32,480 nt of DNA from DASYAE01 sp036501535 (GCA_036501535.1 DASYAE010000147.1:1-32480), one strand, 5' to 3'. Counted from the stretch's first letter, positions 1-8,943 are shown. The notes: generated by a model from the sequence alone, not told the origin. Numbers and translations are program-made.

Positions 1-806
1 TCGTGCGCGAAGTGCTCGCCACGGGCACCCCCGTGGTCCTCGTCCTGATGTCCGGGCGCCCGTACGCGCTGGGCGGCGAGGTGGACCGGGCCGCCGCGAT
101 CGTGGCGGCGTTCTTCGCCGGCCAGCGCGGCGGCCAGGCGCTGGCCGAGGTCCTGACCGGGGCGGTCGAGCCGTCCGGACGGCTGCCGGTCAGCGTCCCG
201 CGCGACGCCGGCGGCCTGCCGGCCACCTACCTCTCCCCGGCGCTCGGCCGGCGCTCGCAGGTCTCCTCGGTCGATCCGACGCCCGCATTTCCTTTCGGCC
301 ACGGCTTGAGTTACACGGAATTCTCGTGGTCTGATGCACGGGTTCTCCAAGCCGACGGGGCCGCACGCGAGGCCTCGTCGGAACCGGCCCCCTGGGCCGT
401 CGACGGCGAAGTCAGGGTTGGAATCACCGTGCGCAACACCGGAACGCGGGCCGGCACCGAGGTCGTACAGCTCTACCTGCACGACCCGGTCGCCCAGGTG
501 ACCCGTCCCGTGGTGCGCCTGGTCGGTTTCGCCCGGGTCGCGCTGGAGCCGGGCGGGCAGGCCCGGGTGACCTTCGACGTGCCGGCCGCGCTCGCCTCGT
601 TCACCGGGCTGCGCGGGACCCGGATCGTCGAGCCCGGCGACGTGGAGCTGCGCTTCGGCCGCTCCAGCGGGGAGAGCGCCGCCGCGGTAGCGCTGCGCCT
701 GACCGGCGCGCAGCACGAGATCGGACATCTCAGGGCACTCATATCGCGGGCCCGCGTCGAGAGCGACGACGCGGTCGCGCACACCTCACAGGAGGCCGGA
801 GGATGA
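1..806 (+). CDS. GH3 glycosidase (beta-glucosidase/beta-xylosidase), C-terminal part
   Basis: Partial gene: the reading frame is open to the left edge of the window, so the N-terminal catalytic barrel is missing. What remains (about 267 residues) shows the end of the GH3 alpha/beta sandwich domain, with the typical PVVLVLMSGRP strand, a GxxGGQALAEVLTG turn and PSGRLPVSVPR. A fibronectin-III-like domain follows from about residue 100 (FPFGHGLSYTEFSW, then VRNTGTRAGTEVVQLYLHDP). This order is standard for GH3 beta-glucosidases and beta-xylosidases. Since the next genes import and process xylan fragments, a role in trimming xylo-oligosaccharides is likely, but GH3 specificity cannot be read from this half. 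Its TGA stop overlaps the ATG of the next gene (ATGA), so it is probably translationally coupled to the permease. Confidence 0.9.
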   Translation, partial: VREVLATGTPVVLVLMSGRPYALGGEVDRAAAIVAAFFAGQRGGQALAEVLTGAVEPSGRLPVSVPRDAGGLPATYLSPALGRRSQVSSVDPTPAFPFGHGLSYTEFSWSDARVLQADGAAREASSEPAPWAVDGEVRVGITVRNTGTRAGTEVVQLYLHDPVAQVTRPVVRLVGFARVALEPGGQARVTFDVPAALASFTGLRGTRIVEPGDVELRFGRSSGESAAAVALRLTGAQHEIGHLRALISRARVESDDAVAHTSQEAGG

Positions 807-1795
807 CGATACCCAGGACGCTGGAACCACCGGGCCGGGAAGGCGGCGTGCGGCCCGCGGGCGCCGGGCGCCGGACCCGGGCCCGCAGGCGCAAGACGAG
901 CTGGCGCACCGCCGTCCGGCGGGACTGGCGGCTCTACACGCTCGCGGTCGCGCCGCTGCTGTTCTTCGCGGTCTTCCGCTACCTGCCGATGGCGGGCAAC
1001 GTCATCGCCTTCCGCTGGTACCAGCCGGGCGGCAGCCTGTTCGGCGAGTACTGGGTGGGCTGGTACTACTTCCAGGAGTTCCTGGGCGACCCGACGTTCT
1101 GGCACGTCTTCTTCAACACCCTGATCCTCGGCCTGCTGACGCTGCTGTTCAGCTTCCCGGCGCCGGTCATCCTCGCGCTGCTGCTCAACGAGGTGCGCTC
1201 GCGCTCGTGGAAGCGGCTCGTGCAGTCGATCTCGTACCTGCCGCACTTCCTGTCGATCGTCGTGGTCGCCGGCATCATCATCCAGGTGACCTCGCAGACC
1301 GGCCCGATCAACCAGGCGCTGCAGGCGGTGGGCCACGCGCCGATCGACTTCCTGCAGCAGGCGGGCTGGTTCCGGCAGATCTACGTCTCCTCAGAGGTCT
1401 GGCAGACCGCCGGCTGGGGCACGATCCTCTACCTCGCCGCGCTGACCACGATCGACAGCCAGCTCTACGAGCAGGCCCGGATCGACGGCGCCAACCGCTG
1501 GCACCAGACCTGGCACGTCACCCTGCCCGGCATCCGGCCGACCATGGTGACGCTGCTGATCCTGAACATCGGCACCTTCATGGCGATCGGCTTCGAGAAG
1601 ATCCTGCTGATCTACAACCCGCTGACCTACTCGACCGCCGACGTGATCTCCACCTATCTCTTCCGGATCGGCATCCAGTCCGGCAGCTTCAGCTACGGCG
1701 CCGCCATCGGCCTGTTCGAGTCGGTGATCGGGCTGTTCCTGGTGGTCTCGGCGAACCTCATCTCCCGTCGCGTGGTGGGGACGAGCCTGTGGTAG
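803..1795 (+). CDS. Sugar ABC transporter permease, LplB/MalF-like
   Basis: Inner-membrane subunit of a CUT1-family carbohydrate importer, 330 residues. A basic N-terminus (about 40 residues rich in Arg) precedes about six membrane segments. The cytoplasmic EAA loop that docks to the ATPase is visible as YEQARIDGANRWHQTWHVTLP near residue 230. It resembles the LplB/AguF group of permeases that work with large (about 550 residue) lipoprotein receptors, as seen in aldouronate and complex-oligosaccharide importers of Bacillota and actinomycetes. The ATG overlaps the stop of the GH3 gene and is preceded by GGAGG sequences (about 790-800). The gene ends in a 7-base overlap with the second permease. 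No ATPase gene lies in the cluster, so the energising subunit must be encoded elsewhere. Confidence 0.93.
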   Translation: MTIPRTLEPPGREGGVRPAGAGRRTRARRRKTSWRTAVRRDWRLYTLAVAPLLFFAVFRYLPMAGNVIAFRWYQPGGSLFGEYWVGWYYFQEFLGDPTFWHVFFNTLILGLLTLLFSFPAPVILALLLNEVRSRSWKRLVQSISYLPHFLSIVVVAGIIIQVTSQTGPINQALQAVGHAPIDFLQQAGWFRQIYVSSEVWQTAGWGTILYLAALTTIDSQLYEQARIDGANRWHQTWHVTLPGIRPTMVTLLILNIGTFMAIGFEKILLIYNPLTYSTADVISTYLFRIGIQSGSFSYGAAIGLFESVIGLFLVVSANLISRRVVGTSLW

Positions 1796-2724
1796 CCACG
1801 ACCGGACTGACCCCCGCGCAGACCAAGCCGTCCGCGCGCCCGAACCCGACGCGGATCCAGGACGGCCGCGGCTACCGGGTCTTCAAGGTCTTCAACGTAC
1901 TGATCCTGCTCGGCGTCGTGGTGCTGACGCTCTACCCCTTCATCAACCTGCTGGCGCAGTCGTTCAGCTCGGAGACGGCGATCGCGGCCGGGCACGTCGA
2001 CCTGATCCCCAAGGGCTTCAACATCACCACCTACAAGACGGTGATGGGCGACCCGACGTTCTGGGAGAACTACCGCAACACGGTGGAGTACACCGTGGTC
2101 GCCACCGCCATATCCATGGTGCTGACCACCTGCTACGCGTACGTGCTCTCGAAGCGGAACCTGAAGGGGCGCGGCTTCCTGATGGCCGTCGCCATCTTCA
2201 CCATGTTCTTCAACGGCGGCCTGATCCCGAACTACGTGCTGGTCAACGACCTCGGGCTGCGCAACTCGCTGTGGGCGATCGTGCTGCCGAACGCCATCAG
2301 CGTGTTCAACCTGCTGGTGATGAAGACCTTCTTCGAGAACCTGCCGAGCGAGCTGGAGGAGGCGGCCGCGGTCGACGGCCTGACCACCTACGGCATCCTG
2401 GCGCGCATCGTGCTTCCGCTGTCGAAGGCCGTGCTCGCCACCATGGTGCTCTTCTACGCGGTCTCGTTCTGGAACTCGTGGTTCTCCGCGTTCCTCTACA
2501 TGGACCGCTCCGATCTGTTCCCGGTGACCGTGTACCTGCGCAACATGATCGCCGGGGCGACCTCGGGCACGAACGAGGGCGCGTCGGGCGAACAGGCCCT
2601 GCAGGTCGCCGCCAACATCCAGGCGGTGACCATCGTGCTCACCGTGGTCCCGATCCTGACCGTCTACCCGTTCATCCAGAGATACTTCGTCTCCGGCGTG
2701 ATGCTGGGCGCGGTCAAGGGCTAG
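1789..2724 (+). CDS. Sugar ABC transporter permease, YtcP/MalG-like
   Basis: Second membrane subunit of the importer, 311 residues, starting at a GTG that overlaps the end of the first permease by 7 bases; a GGGGA sequence 7 bases upstream serves as ribosome site. The reading frame stays open far upstream of this codon, but translation there is Arg/Pro/His-rich shadow sequence, so the GTG is chosen. About six membrane segments are present (first FNVLILLGVVVLTLYPFI). The EAA loop reads ELEEAAAVDGLTTYGILARIVLP, near the middle, matching the MalG/YtcP family. It is expected to form a heterodimer with the upstream permease and to receive substrate from the lipoprotein encoded next. A short stem-loop follows its stop codon. 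Confidence 0.93.
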   Translation: MVATTGLTPAQTKPSARPNPTRIQDGRGYRVFKVFNVLILLGVVVLTLYPFINLLAQSFSSETAIAAGHVDLIPKGFNITTYKTVMGDPTFWENYRNTVEYTVVATAISMVLTTCYAYVLSKRNLKGRGFLMAVAIFTMFFNGGLIPNYVLVNDLGLRNSLWAIVLPNAISVFNLLVMKTFFENLPSELEEAAAVDGLTTYGILARIVLPLSKAVLATMVLFYAVSFWNSWFSAFLYMDRSDLFPVTVYLRNMIAGATSGTNEGASGEQALQVAANIQAVTIVLTVVPILTVYPFIQRYFVSGVMLGAVKG

Positions 2725-2726
2725 AA

Positions 2727-2750
2727 GCGGCGCCGGTGCTCAGGCGCCGC
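2727..2750 (+). promoter_or_regulatory. Intercistronic stem-loop between permease and binding-protein genes
   Basis: Perfect 8-bp inverted repeat, GCGGCGCC (2727-2734) and GGCGCCGC (2743-2750), with an 8-base loop, just after the permease stop. No T-run follows, so it looks more like an RNA processing or stabilising structure, or a weak terminator, than a full stop to transcription. Confidence 0.45.
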
Positions 2751-2805
2751 CGATCAACAACACGTGTATCGCACACCGACCCCGCGAAAGGACAAAGGAG
2801 TTCCC

Positions 2806-4473
2806 GTGGAAAATCTCTCCCGGCGTCGATTCCTCGCCCTCACCGGCGGCGGCGCCACCGCACTCGCGCTCGCCGGCTGCACCACCCACACTCCCGGCTC
2901 CACGCCGACCGACACCGCCCTGTCAGGGAACGAAGTCGGCGCCATGACCGACTACACCGCCAGCACCGCGTTCAAGGCGACCGAACCGCTCGACTTCCCG
3001 ATCGCGATCCTGAGCAATCCCAGCTATCCGTACAACGGGAGCTGGCCCTTCTTCAACGACCTGAAGAAGATGACCAACGTCAGCCTCAACGCGACCGTCA
3101 TCCCGCTCAGCGACTACAACACGAAGATCGGCACGATGATCGGCGCCGGCGACGCCCCGCTGATCATCCCGAAGACGTACCACCCGGCCGAGGACGCGTT
3201 CATCTCCAGCGGGGCGATCCTGCCGGTCAGCGAGTACCTCGACCTGATGCCGAACTTCACCCAGACGGTCAGCGAGTGGAACCTGGGCGGCGACCTCGAC
3301 CAGCTGCGCGCCGCGGACGGCAAGTTCTACCTGCTGCCCGGGCTGCACCAGCAGGTCTGGCAGGACTACTCGATCGCGATCCGCGCCGACATCTTCAAGC
3401 AGCTCAACATACCCACCCCGAAGACCTGGGACGACGTCACCAGCGCGCTGCGCGCGCTGAAGAACGCGTATCCGAACAACTACCCGATCTCCGACCGCTG
3501 GAGCACCGCCACCTCGGGCCAGGCGGGCCCGGGGGCGAACAGCCTGCTGGCCATCCTCGGCGCGGCCTACGGCACCCAGGCCGGATGGAACTACCAGCAC
3601 GCCACCTGGGACTCGAAGACCAGCCAGTTCGTGTACACCGGCGCGATGGACGAGTACCGCCAGATGTGCCAGTTCCTCTACACCTGGGTCAACGACAAGC
3701 TGATGGACCCGCAGAGCTTCACCCAGAGCGACGCGCAGGCCGAGCAGACGTTCGCGAACAGCCAGTCGTTCGTCATCAGCGCCAACGCCCAGGAGGTGGT
3801 CAACACCTACGAGAAGGACCTGTCGGGCACCCAGGGCGCGCAGGTGGTGAAGATCCCGGTCCCCACCGGGCCGATGGGGGCGACGATCCTGGGCAGCCGG
3901 CTCGAGAACGGCGTGATGATCTCCAGCTCGGCGCTGAAGAGCAAGAACTTCGTGGCGATGATGCAGTTCGTGGACTGGCTGTTCTACTCCCCCACCGGCA
4001 AGATGTTCGCCAAGTGGGGCGTCAAGGGCACGACCTACTCCGGCAGCATCGACAACGGCTCGTTCAAGCTCGAGCCCGACGTCACCTGGGCCGGCGTCAA
4101 CCCGACCGGCACGAAGAACCTCCAGGTCGACTTCGGGTTCTTCAACGGCGTGTTCGCCTACGGCGGCAGCACCGAGCTGCTCAACACGCAGTTCCCGCCG
4201 GCGGAGCTGACCTTCCAGAAGGCGATGGACACCCGCAAGGTGCTGCCGCTGCCCCCGCCCGCGCCGCTGAGCGCGCAGGACCAGCAGCAGACCACGCTGT
4301 GGGCCACGACGCTGCTGGACTACGTCAACCAGATGACGCTGAAGTTCATCCTCGGCCAGCGCCCGCTGAGCCAGTGGGACGACTACGTCAACGAGCTCAA
4401 GGGCATGAACTCGGCGCAGTACGTCAGCATCGTGAACAAGTCGTACGCGGCCTACAAGAAGGCGCACGGCTAG
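2806..4473 (+). CDS. Solute-binding lipoprotein of the sugar ABC importer (LplA/LipO-like)
   Basis: Extracellular substrate receptor, 555 residues, at the long end for carbohydrate binding proteins and typical of the LplA/AguE group. The start is GTG at 2806, placed 5 bases after a strong AAAGGAG ribosome site; an in-frame GTG at 2764 lacks this. The signal peptide carries a twin-arginine motif (SRRRFL, residues 5-10) and a lipobox ending LALAGC, so Cys25 would be lipidated after Tat export. The mature part contains family-1 extracellular solute-binding features, including a long run of Trp/Tyr-rich segments. Related receptors in Geobacillus and Paenibacillus bind aldouronates; with the GH67 and GH39 enzymes nearby, the same substrate class is inferred here. 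Hairpins lie on both sides of the gene, which may set its higher expression than the permeases. Confidence 0.92.
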   Translation: MENLSRRRFLALTGGGATALALAGCTTHTPGSTPTDTALSGNEVGAMTDYTASTAFKATEPLDFPIAILSNPSYPYNGSWPFFNDLKKMTNVSLNATVIPLSDYNTKIGTMIGAGDAPLIIPKTYHPAEDAFISSGAILPVSEYLDLMPNFTQTVSEWNLGGDLDQLRAADGKFYLLPGLHQQVWQDYSIAIRADIFKQLNIPTPKTWDDVTSALRALKNAYPNNYPISDRWSTATSGQAGPGANSLLAILGAAYGTQAGWNYQHATWDSKTSQFVYTGAMDEYRQMCQFLYTWVNDKLMDPQSFTQSDAQAEQTFANSQSFVISANAQEVVNTYEKDLSGTQGAQVVKIPVPTGPMGATILGSRLENGVMISSSALKSKNFVAMMQFVDWLFYSPTGKMFAKWGVKGTTYSGSIDNGSFKLEPDVTWAGVNPTGTKNLQVDFGFFNGVFAYGGSTELLNTQFPPAELTFQKAMDTRKVLPLPPPAPLSAQDQQQTTLWATTLLDYVNQMTLKFILGQRPLSQWDDYVNELKGMNSAQYVSIVNKSYAAYKKAHG

Positions 4474-4484
4474 AGGAGCCCCGG

Positions 4485-4519
4485 CCCGGCCCGGACCGCC
4501 GCACTCGGTCCGGGCCGGG
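4485..4519 (+). terminator. Strong stem-loop after the binding-protein gene (terminator or mRNA stabiliser)
   Basis: Perfect 14-bp stem, CCCGGCCCGGACCG (4485-4498) against CGGTCCGGGCCGGG (4506-4519), with a 7-base loop, 11 bases after the stop of the binding-protein gene. No T-tract follows. In an operon this can act as a partial terminator or a 3' stabiliser giving more receptor than enzyme mRNA. Confidence 0.6.
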
Positions 4520-4571
4520 AGCCGGTCCCGGCGCACGAGCGTAAGAGCACGACGATTGCTGGAGGAGAACG

Positions 4572-6128
4572 GTGCAGGCCCCCGTCATCGTCCCCGAGCA
4601 CGCCCGCGGCCGGCTGTCGGACGCCTGGCGCGAATGCGTCGGCACCGGCCGGTTCGAGCTGGCGCTGCGGCGCGACTACCTGGACTCGCTGGCCCTGGTG
4701 CAGCGGGAGATCGGCTTCCGGCACATCCGGGGGCACGGCCTGTTCGCCGACGGGGTCGGCGTGTACCAGCCCTATGAGTATCAGGGCTCGAAGCAGGTTC
4801 GGTACGCTTACACCTACGTGGACCAGGTGATCGACGCCTACCTCGAGCTCGGCGTCCAGCCGTTCCTCGAGCTCGGGTTCATGCCCTCGGCGCTGGCCTC
4901 CGGCGACCAGACGGTGTTCTGGTGGCACGGCAACGTCACCCCGCCGGACTCGTACGCCGCATGGGCGGACCTGGTGCGCGCCACGCTCACCCACCTGGTG
5001 GACCGCTACGGCGTCGAGCAGGTGCGCGAATGGCCGATCGAGGTGTGGAACGAGCCCAACCTCAAGCAGTTCTGGCTCGACGCCGACCAGGAGGCCTACC
5101 ACCGGCTGTACGAGGCGAGCGCGTTCGCGGTCAAGGAGGTGGACGCCGCGCTCCAGGTCGGCGGCCCGGCGATCTCGCCCGGCGCGGACGAGTGGCTGGG
5201 GCCCTTCGCGGACTTCACCGAGCGGCGCGACGTCCCGGTCGACTTCGTCAGCAAGCACGCCTACACCAGCGGCCCGGCCCAGCCGGTGCCCTTCGGCGTG
5301 CACCAGACCCTCGCCCCGGCGTCGAGCCTGCTCGACCAGTTCGGCTCGCCCCGCGTGCTGCTGCGCGAGACCGCGCTGGCCGGGCTGCCCGTGCACATCA
5401 CCGAGTTCAACTCCTCCTACCGGCCGGACAACCCGGTGCACGACACCGCGTTCCACGCCGCCTATCTCGCGCCGGTCCTGGCCGCCGGCGGCGAGTTCGC
5501 CGACTCCTTCTCCTACTGGACCTTCTGCGACGTGTTCGAGGAGGTCGGCGTGCCGACCGCGCTGTTCCACGGCGGCTTCGGCCTGCTGGCGCACCGTCAG
5601 GTCAAGAAGCCCACTTACCACCTCTACGCCTTCATGGCCCGCATGGGACACGACCTGCTCGCGCACGGCGAGGACCACCTGGTCACCCGGGACGCGGACG
5701 GCCGGGTCACCGTCCTGGCCTGGGCTCCCGTGGACGCCTCCGGGTGGGAGCCGTCCCCCGCCGGGCACACGGTGCGCCTCTCGATCCCGGTCGCGGTGCC
5801 CGGCGCGGCGCCGCGATCGGCCTTCCTGTTGCGCTCCTCGGTGAGCGACGAGGCGGGCAACGCCTGGGCGGCGTGGGCCGAGATGGGCCGCCCGGCCTCG
5901 CCCCGCCCGCGCGAGCTCGACGCGCTGCGCGAGGCCGCCGAGCCGGTGCGCCGGCACGCGAGCGCGCCGGTCGAGGCCGGGCGGGTGGACCTGGCGCTTA
6001 TCCTCGAACGCAACGAGGTGACCCTCGTCGAGATCACCGCGGTGGCCGACGAGACCCCGCCCTGGTGGGACGAGCGCCGGCTGCTGGGCCTCGGCCGCGA
6101 CGAGACGGATGCGGAGGACTCCCGATGA
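4572..6128 (+). CDS. GH39 beta-xylosidase
   Basis: Glycoside hydrolase family 39 enzyme of 518 residues, expected to release xylose from xylo-oligosaccharides with retention of configuration. The (beta/alpha)8 barrel carries the clan-A signature WNEPN with the acid/base Glu161, and the nucleophile Glu278 in ITEFNSSY; spacing and context fit GH39. FRHIRGHGLF near residue 50 is the characteristic first-strand motif. There is no signal peptide, so it acts in the cytoplasm on imported oligomers. The start is GTG at 4572 with GGAGGAG about 8 bases upstream. The stop overlaps the ATG of the next gene by 4 bases. A C-terminal beta-sandwich of about 130 residues completes the protein. Specificity for xylose rather than iduronate is inferred from the xylan context. 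Confidence 0.9.
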   Translation: MQAPVIVPEHARGRLSDAWRECVGTGRFELALRRDYLDSLALVQREIGFRHIRGHGLFADGVGVYQPYEYQGSKQVRYAYTYVDQVIDAYLELGVQPFLELGFMPSALASGDQTVFWWHGNVTPPDSYAAWADLVRATLTHLVDRYGVEQVREWPIEVWNEPNLKQFWLDADQEAYHRLYEASAFAVKEVDAALQVGGPAISPGADEWLGPFADFTERRDVPVDFVSKHAYTSGPAQPVPFGVHQTLAPASSLLDQFGSPRVLLRETALAGLPVHITEFNSSYRPDNPVHDTAFHAAYLAPVLAAGGEFADSFSYWTFCDVFEEVGVPTALFHGGFGLLAHRQVKKPTYHLYAFMARMGHDLLAHGEDHLVTRDADGRVTVLAWAPVDASGWEPSPAGHTVRLSIPVAVPGAAPRSAFLLRSSVSDEAGNAWAAWAEMGRPASPRPRELDALREAAEPVRRHASAPVEAGRVDLALILERNEVTLVEITAVADETPPWWDERRLLGLGRDETDAEDSR

Positions 6129-6817
6129 GCAACCAGAGCGCCGGAGCCCGGCGGCAGTTCGGCGAGGGGCCGCTCGCGCAGGTCGCGGCGCTGGTCTACT
6201 GCCTGATGACGGTCGAGCTGCTGATGCTGGTCGCCATCCTGCCGGGCCTGGTCCCGCTGGTCGTGCTCGACCGCGACGCGAGCAACGCGCCGCTGGCCGT
6301 GCTCTGCCTGCTGCCGGTCGGCCCGGCGCTGTCCGCCGCGCTGTTCGCACTGCGCCAGCACCGCGGCGACCTGACGGACCTCCACCCCGCGGCCGAGTTC
6401 TGGCGCGGCTACCGGCTGAACTTCGGCGGCGTGCTGAAGGTGTGGGTGCCGTGGCTGGCGGCCATGGCCGTGATCGCGGAGAACCTCTCCCACCTCAGGG
6501 CCGCCGGCGTGCCCGGCTGGTGGGCGGCGGTGCTGGTCGTCATCGCGGTGGTCGCGGTGCTGTGGGTGGCCAACGCCCTGGTGATCACCTCGCTGTTCAC
6601 CTTCCGGACGGTCGACGTCGTCCGGCTGGCCGCCTACTTCCTCGGCCGCACCAAGGGCGTCACGTTCGGCAACTTCTGCCTGCTGGTTGTCGCCGTCGGC
6701 GTGGTCGACCTGACCTCCGAGCTGGTGCTCGCCGTGGTCGGGGTGGTCTTCGCCGGGGCGCTGCTGCGCACCGCCGAGCCGATGGCCCGTCAGGTCAAGG
6801 AACAGTTCACCGCCTGA
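6125..6817 (+). CDS. YesL/DUF624-family membrane protein
   Basis: Integral membrane protein of 230 residues with about five hydrophobic helices (for example LMTVELLMLVAILPGLVPLVVL and WWAAVLVVIAVVAVLWV). The overall pattern is that of the DUF624 (YesL) family, whose members sit beside LplB/YtcP-type importers and polysaccharide-degrading enzymes in Bacillota and actinomycetes. Their biochemical role is unknown; an accessory part in transporter assembly or regulation is a guess from gene neighbourhood. The ATG at 6125 overlaps the GH39 stop (ATGA) and has GGAGG about 8 bases upstream, so it is coupled to the xylosidase. The rest of the open frame upstream of this ATG is shadow sequence of the GH39 gene. 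Confidence 0.85.
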   Translation: MSNQSAGARRQFGEGPLAQVAALVYCLMTVELLMLVAILPGLVPLVVLDRDASNAPLAVLCLLPVGPALSAALFALRQHRGDLTDLHPAAEFWRGYRLNFGGVLKVWVPWLAAMAVIAENLSHLRAAGVPGWWAAVLVVIAVVAVLWVANALVITSLFTFRTVDVVRLAAYFLGRTKGVTFGNFCLLVVAVGVVDLTSELVLAVVGVVFAGALLRTAEPMARQVKEQFTA

Positions 6818-6842
6818 ACAGCGTAAGAGGGTCAGAGCGCAC

Positions 6843-8882
6843 ATGAGCATGCCCGTCACCCGCAAGGTGCCCTTCGGCGGGGACTACAACCCGGAGCAGT
6901 GGCCGGAGAAGGTCTGGAACCAGGACTACGAGCTCTTCGACGCGGCGCGGATCGACACGGTCACCCTCGGCGTCTTCACCTGGGCGCTGCTCCAGCCGGC
7001 CGAGGACGTGTACGACTTCTCCCGGCTGGACCGGGCCGTGCAGCGGGCCGCCGCCGAGGGCCGCGCCGTCTGCCTGGCCACCGGCACCGGCGCGCTGCCG
7101 CCGTGGCTGGCGCGCAGGCATCCCGAGGTGACCCGCACCGATTTCGAGGGCCGGCGCCACCGCTACGGGCAGCGGCACAACGCCTGCCCGAGCTCACCGG
7201 TCTTCCGCCGGTTGTCCGTGGAGCTCGCGCGCCGCGTCGCGCAGCGGTATGCCGACAACCCGGCGGTCATCGCGTGGCATATCGGCAACGAGTACGGCGG
7301 GGCCTGTTATTGCGAGTTGTGTGCCGCCGGGTTCCGCGGGTGGCTGCGCGAGCGCTACGGCAGCCTGGAGGCGCTGAACGAGGCCTGGTACACCACGTTC
7401 TGGTCGCACACCTTCTCGGACTGGGACGAGATCGAGCCGCCGACCGCGCTGACCGAGCACTGGCGCGGACCGGAGCACACCGCGTTCCAGGGCATCACGC
7501 TGGACTACCGCCGGTTCATGTCGGACGCCATGCTGGCCAACTTCACGGACGAGAAGGCGGCGATCGGCGAGTCCAGCCCCGACATTCCGGTCACCACCAA
7601 CTTCATGGGCATGTACAAGCCGATCGACTACCACCGCTGGTCGGCGGCGCTGGATTTCGCGTCCTGGGACAACTATCCGCCGGACGAAAAGTCGCAGGCG
7701 CGCGTCGCGCTGACCCACGACCTGATGCGCGGGCTGAAGGGCGGCCAGCCGTTCTGGCTGATGGAGCAGACGCCGAGCGCCACCTCGACGCGCGACGTCA
7801 ACCCCCTCAAACGGCCGGGCGTGATGCGGCTGTGGAGCTGGCAGGCGGTGGCCCACGGCGCGGACGCCGTCCTGTTCTTCCAGATGCGCGCGTCGCGCGG
7901 CGCATGCGAGAAGTTCTTCAGCGCGGTGATCGGGCACGCCGGCCGCTCGGACACCCGCGTCTTCCGCGAGACGGCGGACCTGGGAGCCGAGCTCGACCGG
8001 CTCGGCGGCGCGGCGCTCGGCGCGCGCACGCCTTCGCGTGTCGCAGTGCTCTTTGACTGGGACAGCTGGTGGGCGCTGGAGATGTCGGACGGCCCGTCCC
8101 GCCTGGTGAGCTACCAGCAGACCGTGCTGGCGTACTACACGGCGCTGTGGGACTCAGGGGTCGACGTCGACGTCGTGCCGGTCACCGCGGACCTGGCCGG
8201 CTACCAGATCGTCGTGGCGCCCGCGCTGCACATGATCAAGGGCGACCTGGCGCGGCGGCTCGAGGAGGTGGCCGCGCGCGGCGGCTCGGTGGTCTCGACG
8301 TTCCTGTCAGGGCGCGTCGACGAGGACGACAACGTGTTCCTGACGGACGTGCCTGGCCCGCTCGCGCCGCTGATGGGCGTGCGCGTCGACGAATGGGACG
8401 CGCGCGACGCCGAATTCGTCAACCCGGTGCGGCTGCGCGGCGGGGACGCAGAGCTCGATGTCGAGGCGCGGCTGCTGTTCGAGCTCGTCGTCCCGGACGG
8501 CGCCGAGACGATCGGCACGTACGGCAGCGACTTCTACGCGGGCACCCCGGCGGTGACCCGCAACCGGTTCGGCGACGGCTTCGGATGGTACGTCGGCACG
8601 GGGCTCGACCAGCGGGGCGTGTCGTGGGTGATGCGCCAGGTGCTCGCGCAGCACGGCGTGGAGCTGCGCTATCCGGACGTGCCCGGCCTCGAGTCGGCGG
8701 TGCGCGTGGCGCCGGACGGGGCGCGGCTGCTGTTCCTGCTCAACCATGGGGCCGAGTCGGTCGAGGTGGCGGCCGCGCGCGGCGGGCTCGACCTGCTCTC
8801 CGGGCTCCGGGTCGAGCGCGGCGGCCTGATCCGCCTGGAGCCGCGCGGTGTCGTGGTGTTGCGCGAGGACGCGGACGGCTGA
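6843..8882 (+). CDS. GH42 beta-galactosidase (or alpha-L-arabinosidase-like)
   Basis: Cytoplasmic glycoside hydrolase family 42 protein, 679 residues, the usual length. The barrel starts with FGGDYNPEQWP (residues 11-21). Acid/base Glu150 lies in WHIGNEYGG and nucleophile Glu308 in FWLMEQTPS. Cys115, Cys155, Cys157 and Cys160 match the zinc-binding cluster of GH42 enzymes. A trimerisation (amidotransferase-like) domain follows from about residue 400, then a small C-terminal beta domain. In xylan loci GH42 proteins remove galactose or arabinose side groups; which sugar applies here is not visible. The ATG lies 25 bases after the membrane-protein gene; an in-frame ATG two codons later is an alternative start. 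It is the last plus-strand gene of the cluster. Confidence 0.93.
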   Translation: MSMPVTRKVPFGGDYNPEQWPEKVWNQDYELFDAARIDTVTLGVFTWALLQPAEDVYDFSRLDRAVQRAAAEGRAVCLATGTGALPPWLARRHPEVTRTDFEGRRHRYGQRHNACPSSPVFRRLSVELARRVAQRYADNPAVIAWHIGNEYGGACYCELCAAGFRGWLRERYGSLEALNEAWYTTFWSHTFSDWDEIEPPTALTEHWRGPEHTAFQGITLDYRRFMSDAMLANFTDEKAAIGESSPDIPVTTNFMGMYKPIDYHRWSAALDFASWDNYPPDEKSQARVALTHDLMRGLKGGQPFWLMEQTPSATSTRDVNPLKRPGVMRLWSWQAVAHGADAVLFFQMRASRGACEKFFSAVIGHAGRSDTRVFRETADLGAELDRLGGAALGARTPSRVAVLFDWDSWWALEMSDGPSRLVSYQQTVLAYYTALWDSGVDVDVVPVTADLAGYQIVVAPALHMIKGDLARRLEEVAARGGSVVSTFLSGRVDEDDNVFLTDVPGPLAPLMGVRVDEWDARDAEFVNPVRLRGGDAELDVEARLLFELVVPDGAETIGTYGSDFYAGTPAVTRNRFGDGFGWYVGTGLDQRGVSWVMRQVLAQHGVELRYPDVPGLESAVRVAPDGARLLFLLNHGAESVEVAAARGGLDLLSGLRVERGGLIRLEPRGVVVLREDADG

Positions 8883-8890
8883 GGCTGAGG

Positions 8891-8931
8891 GCCCTGAGGC
8901 CGGCGCCAACACCGCCGCCGCCGGCCAGGGC
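8891..8931. terminator. Bidirectional stem-loop between convergent GH42 and GH67 genes
   Basis: Imperfect inverted repeat: GCCCT plus GGCCGGCG (8891-8905) pairs with CGCCGGCC plus AGGGC (8919-8931), with a 2-base bulge and a 13-base loop. It fills most of the 61-base gap between the two convergent stop codons and is well placed to end transcripts from either side. No clear T-tract. Confidence 0.6.
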
Positions 8932-8943
8932 ACTCGGTAGCAC

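Noticed and set aside
2271..4544. A 757-codon plus-strand frame overlapping the permease and receptor genes.
   Set aside because: Its translation is Arg/His/Pro-rich and crosses two well-supported genes and their intergenic hairpin.
4470..6350. A 626-codon open frame on the minus strand across the GH39 gene.
   Set aside because: Composition is Arg/Gly/Ala/Val-rich without domain motifs, and the plus strand carries a clear GH39 enzyme. It is an open antisense frame produced by high GC.
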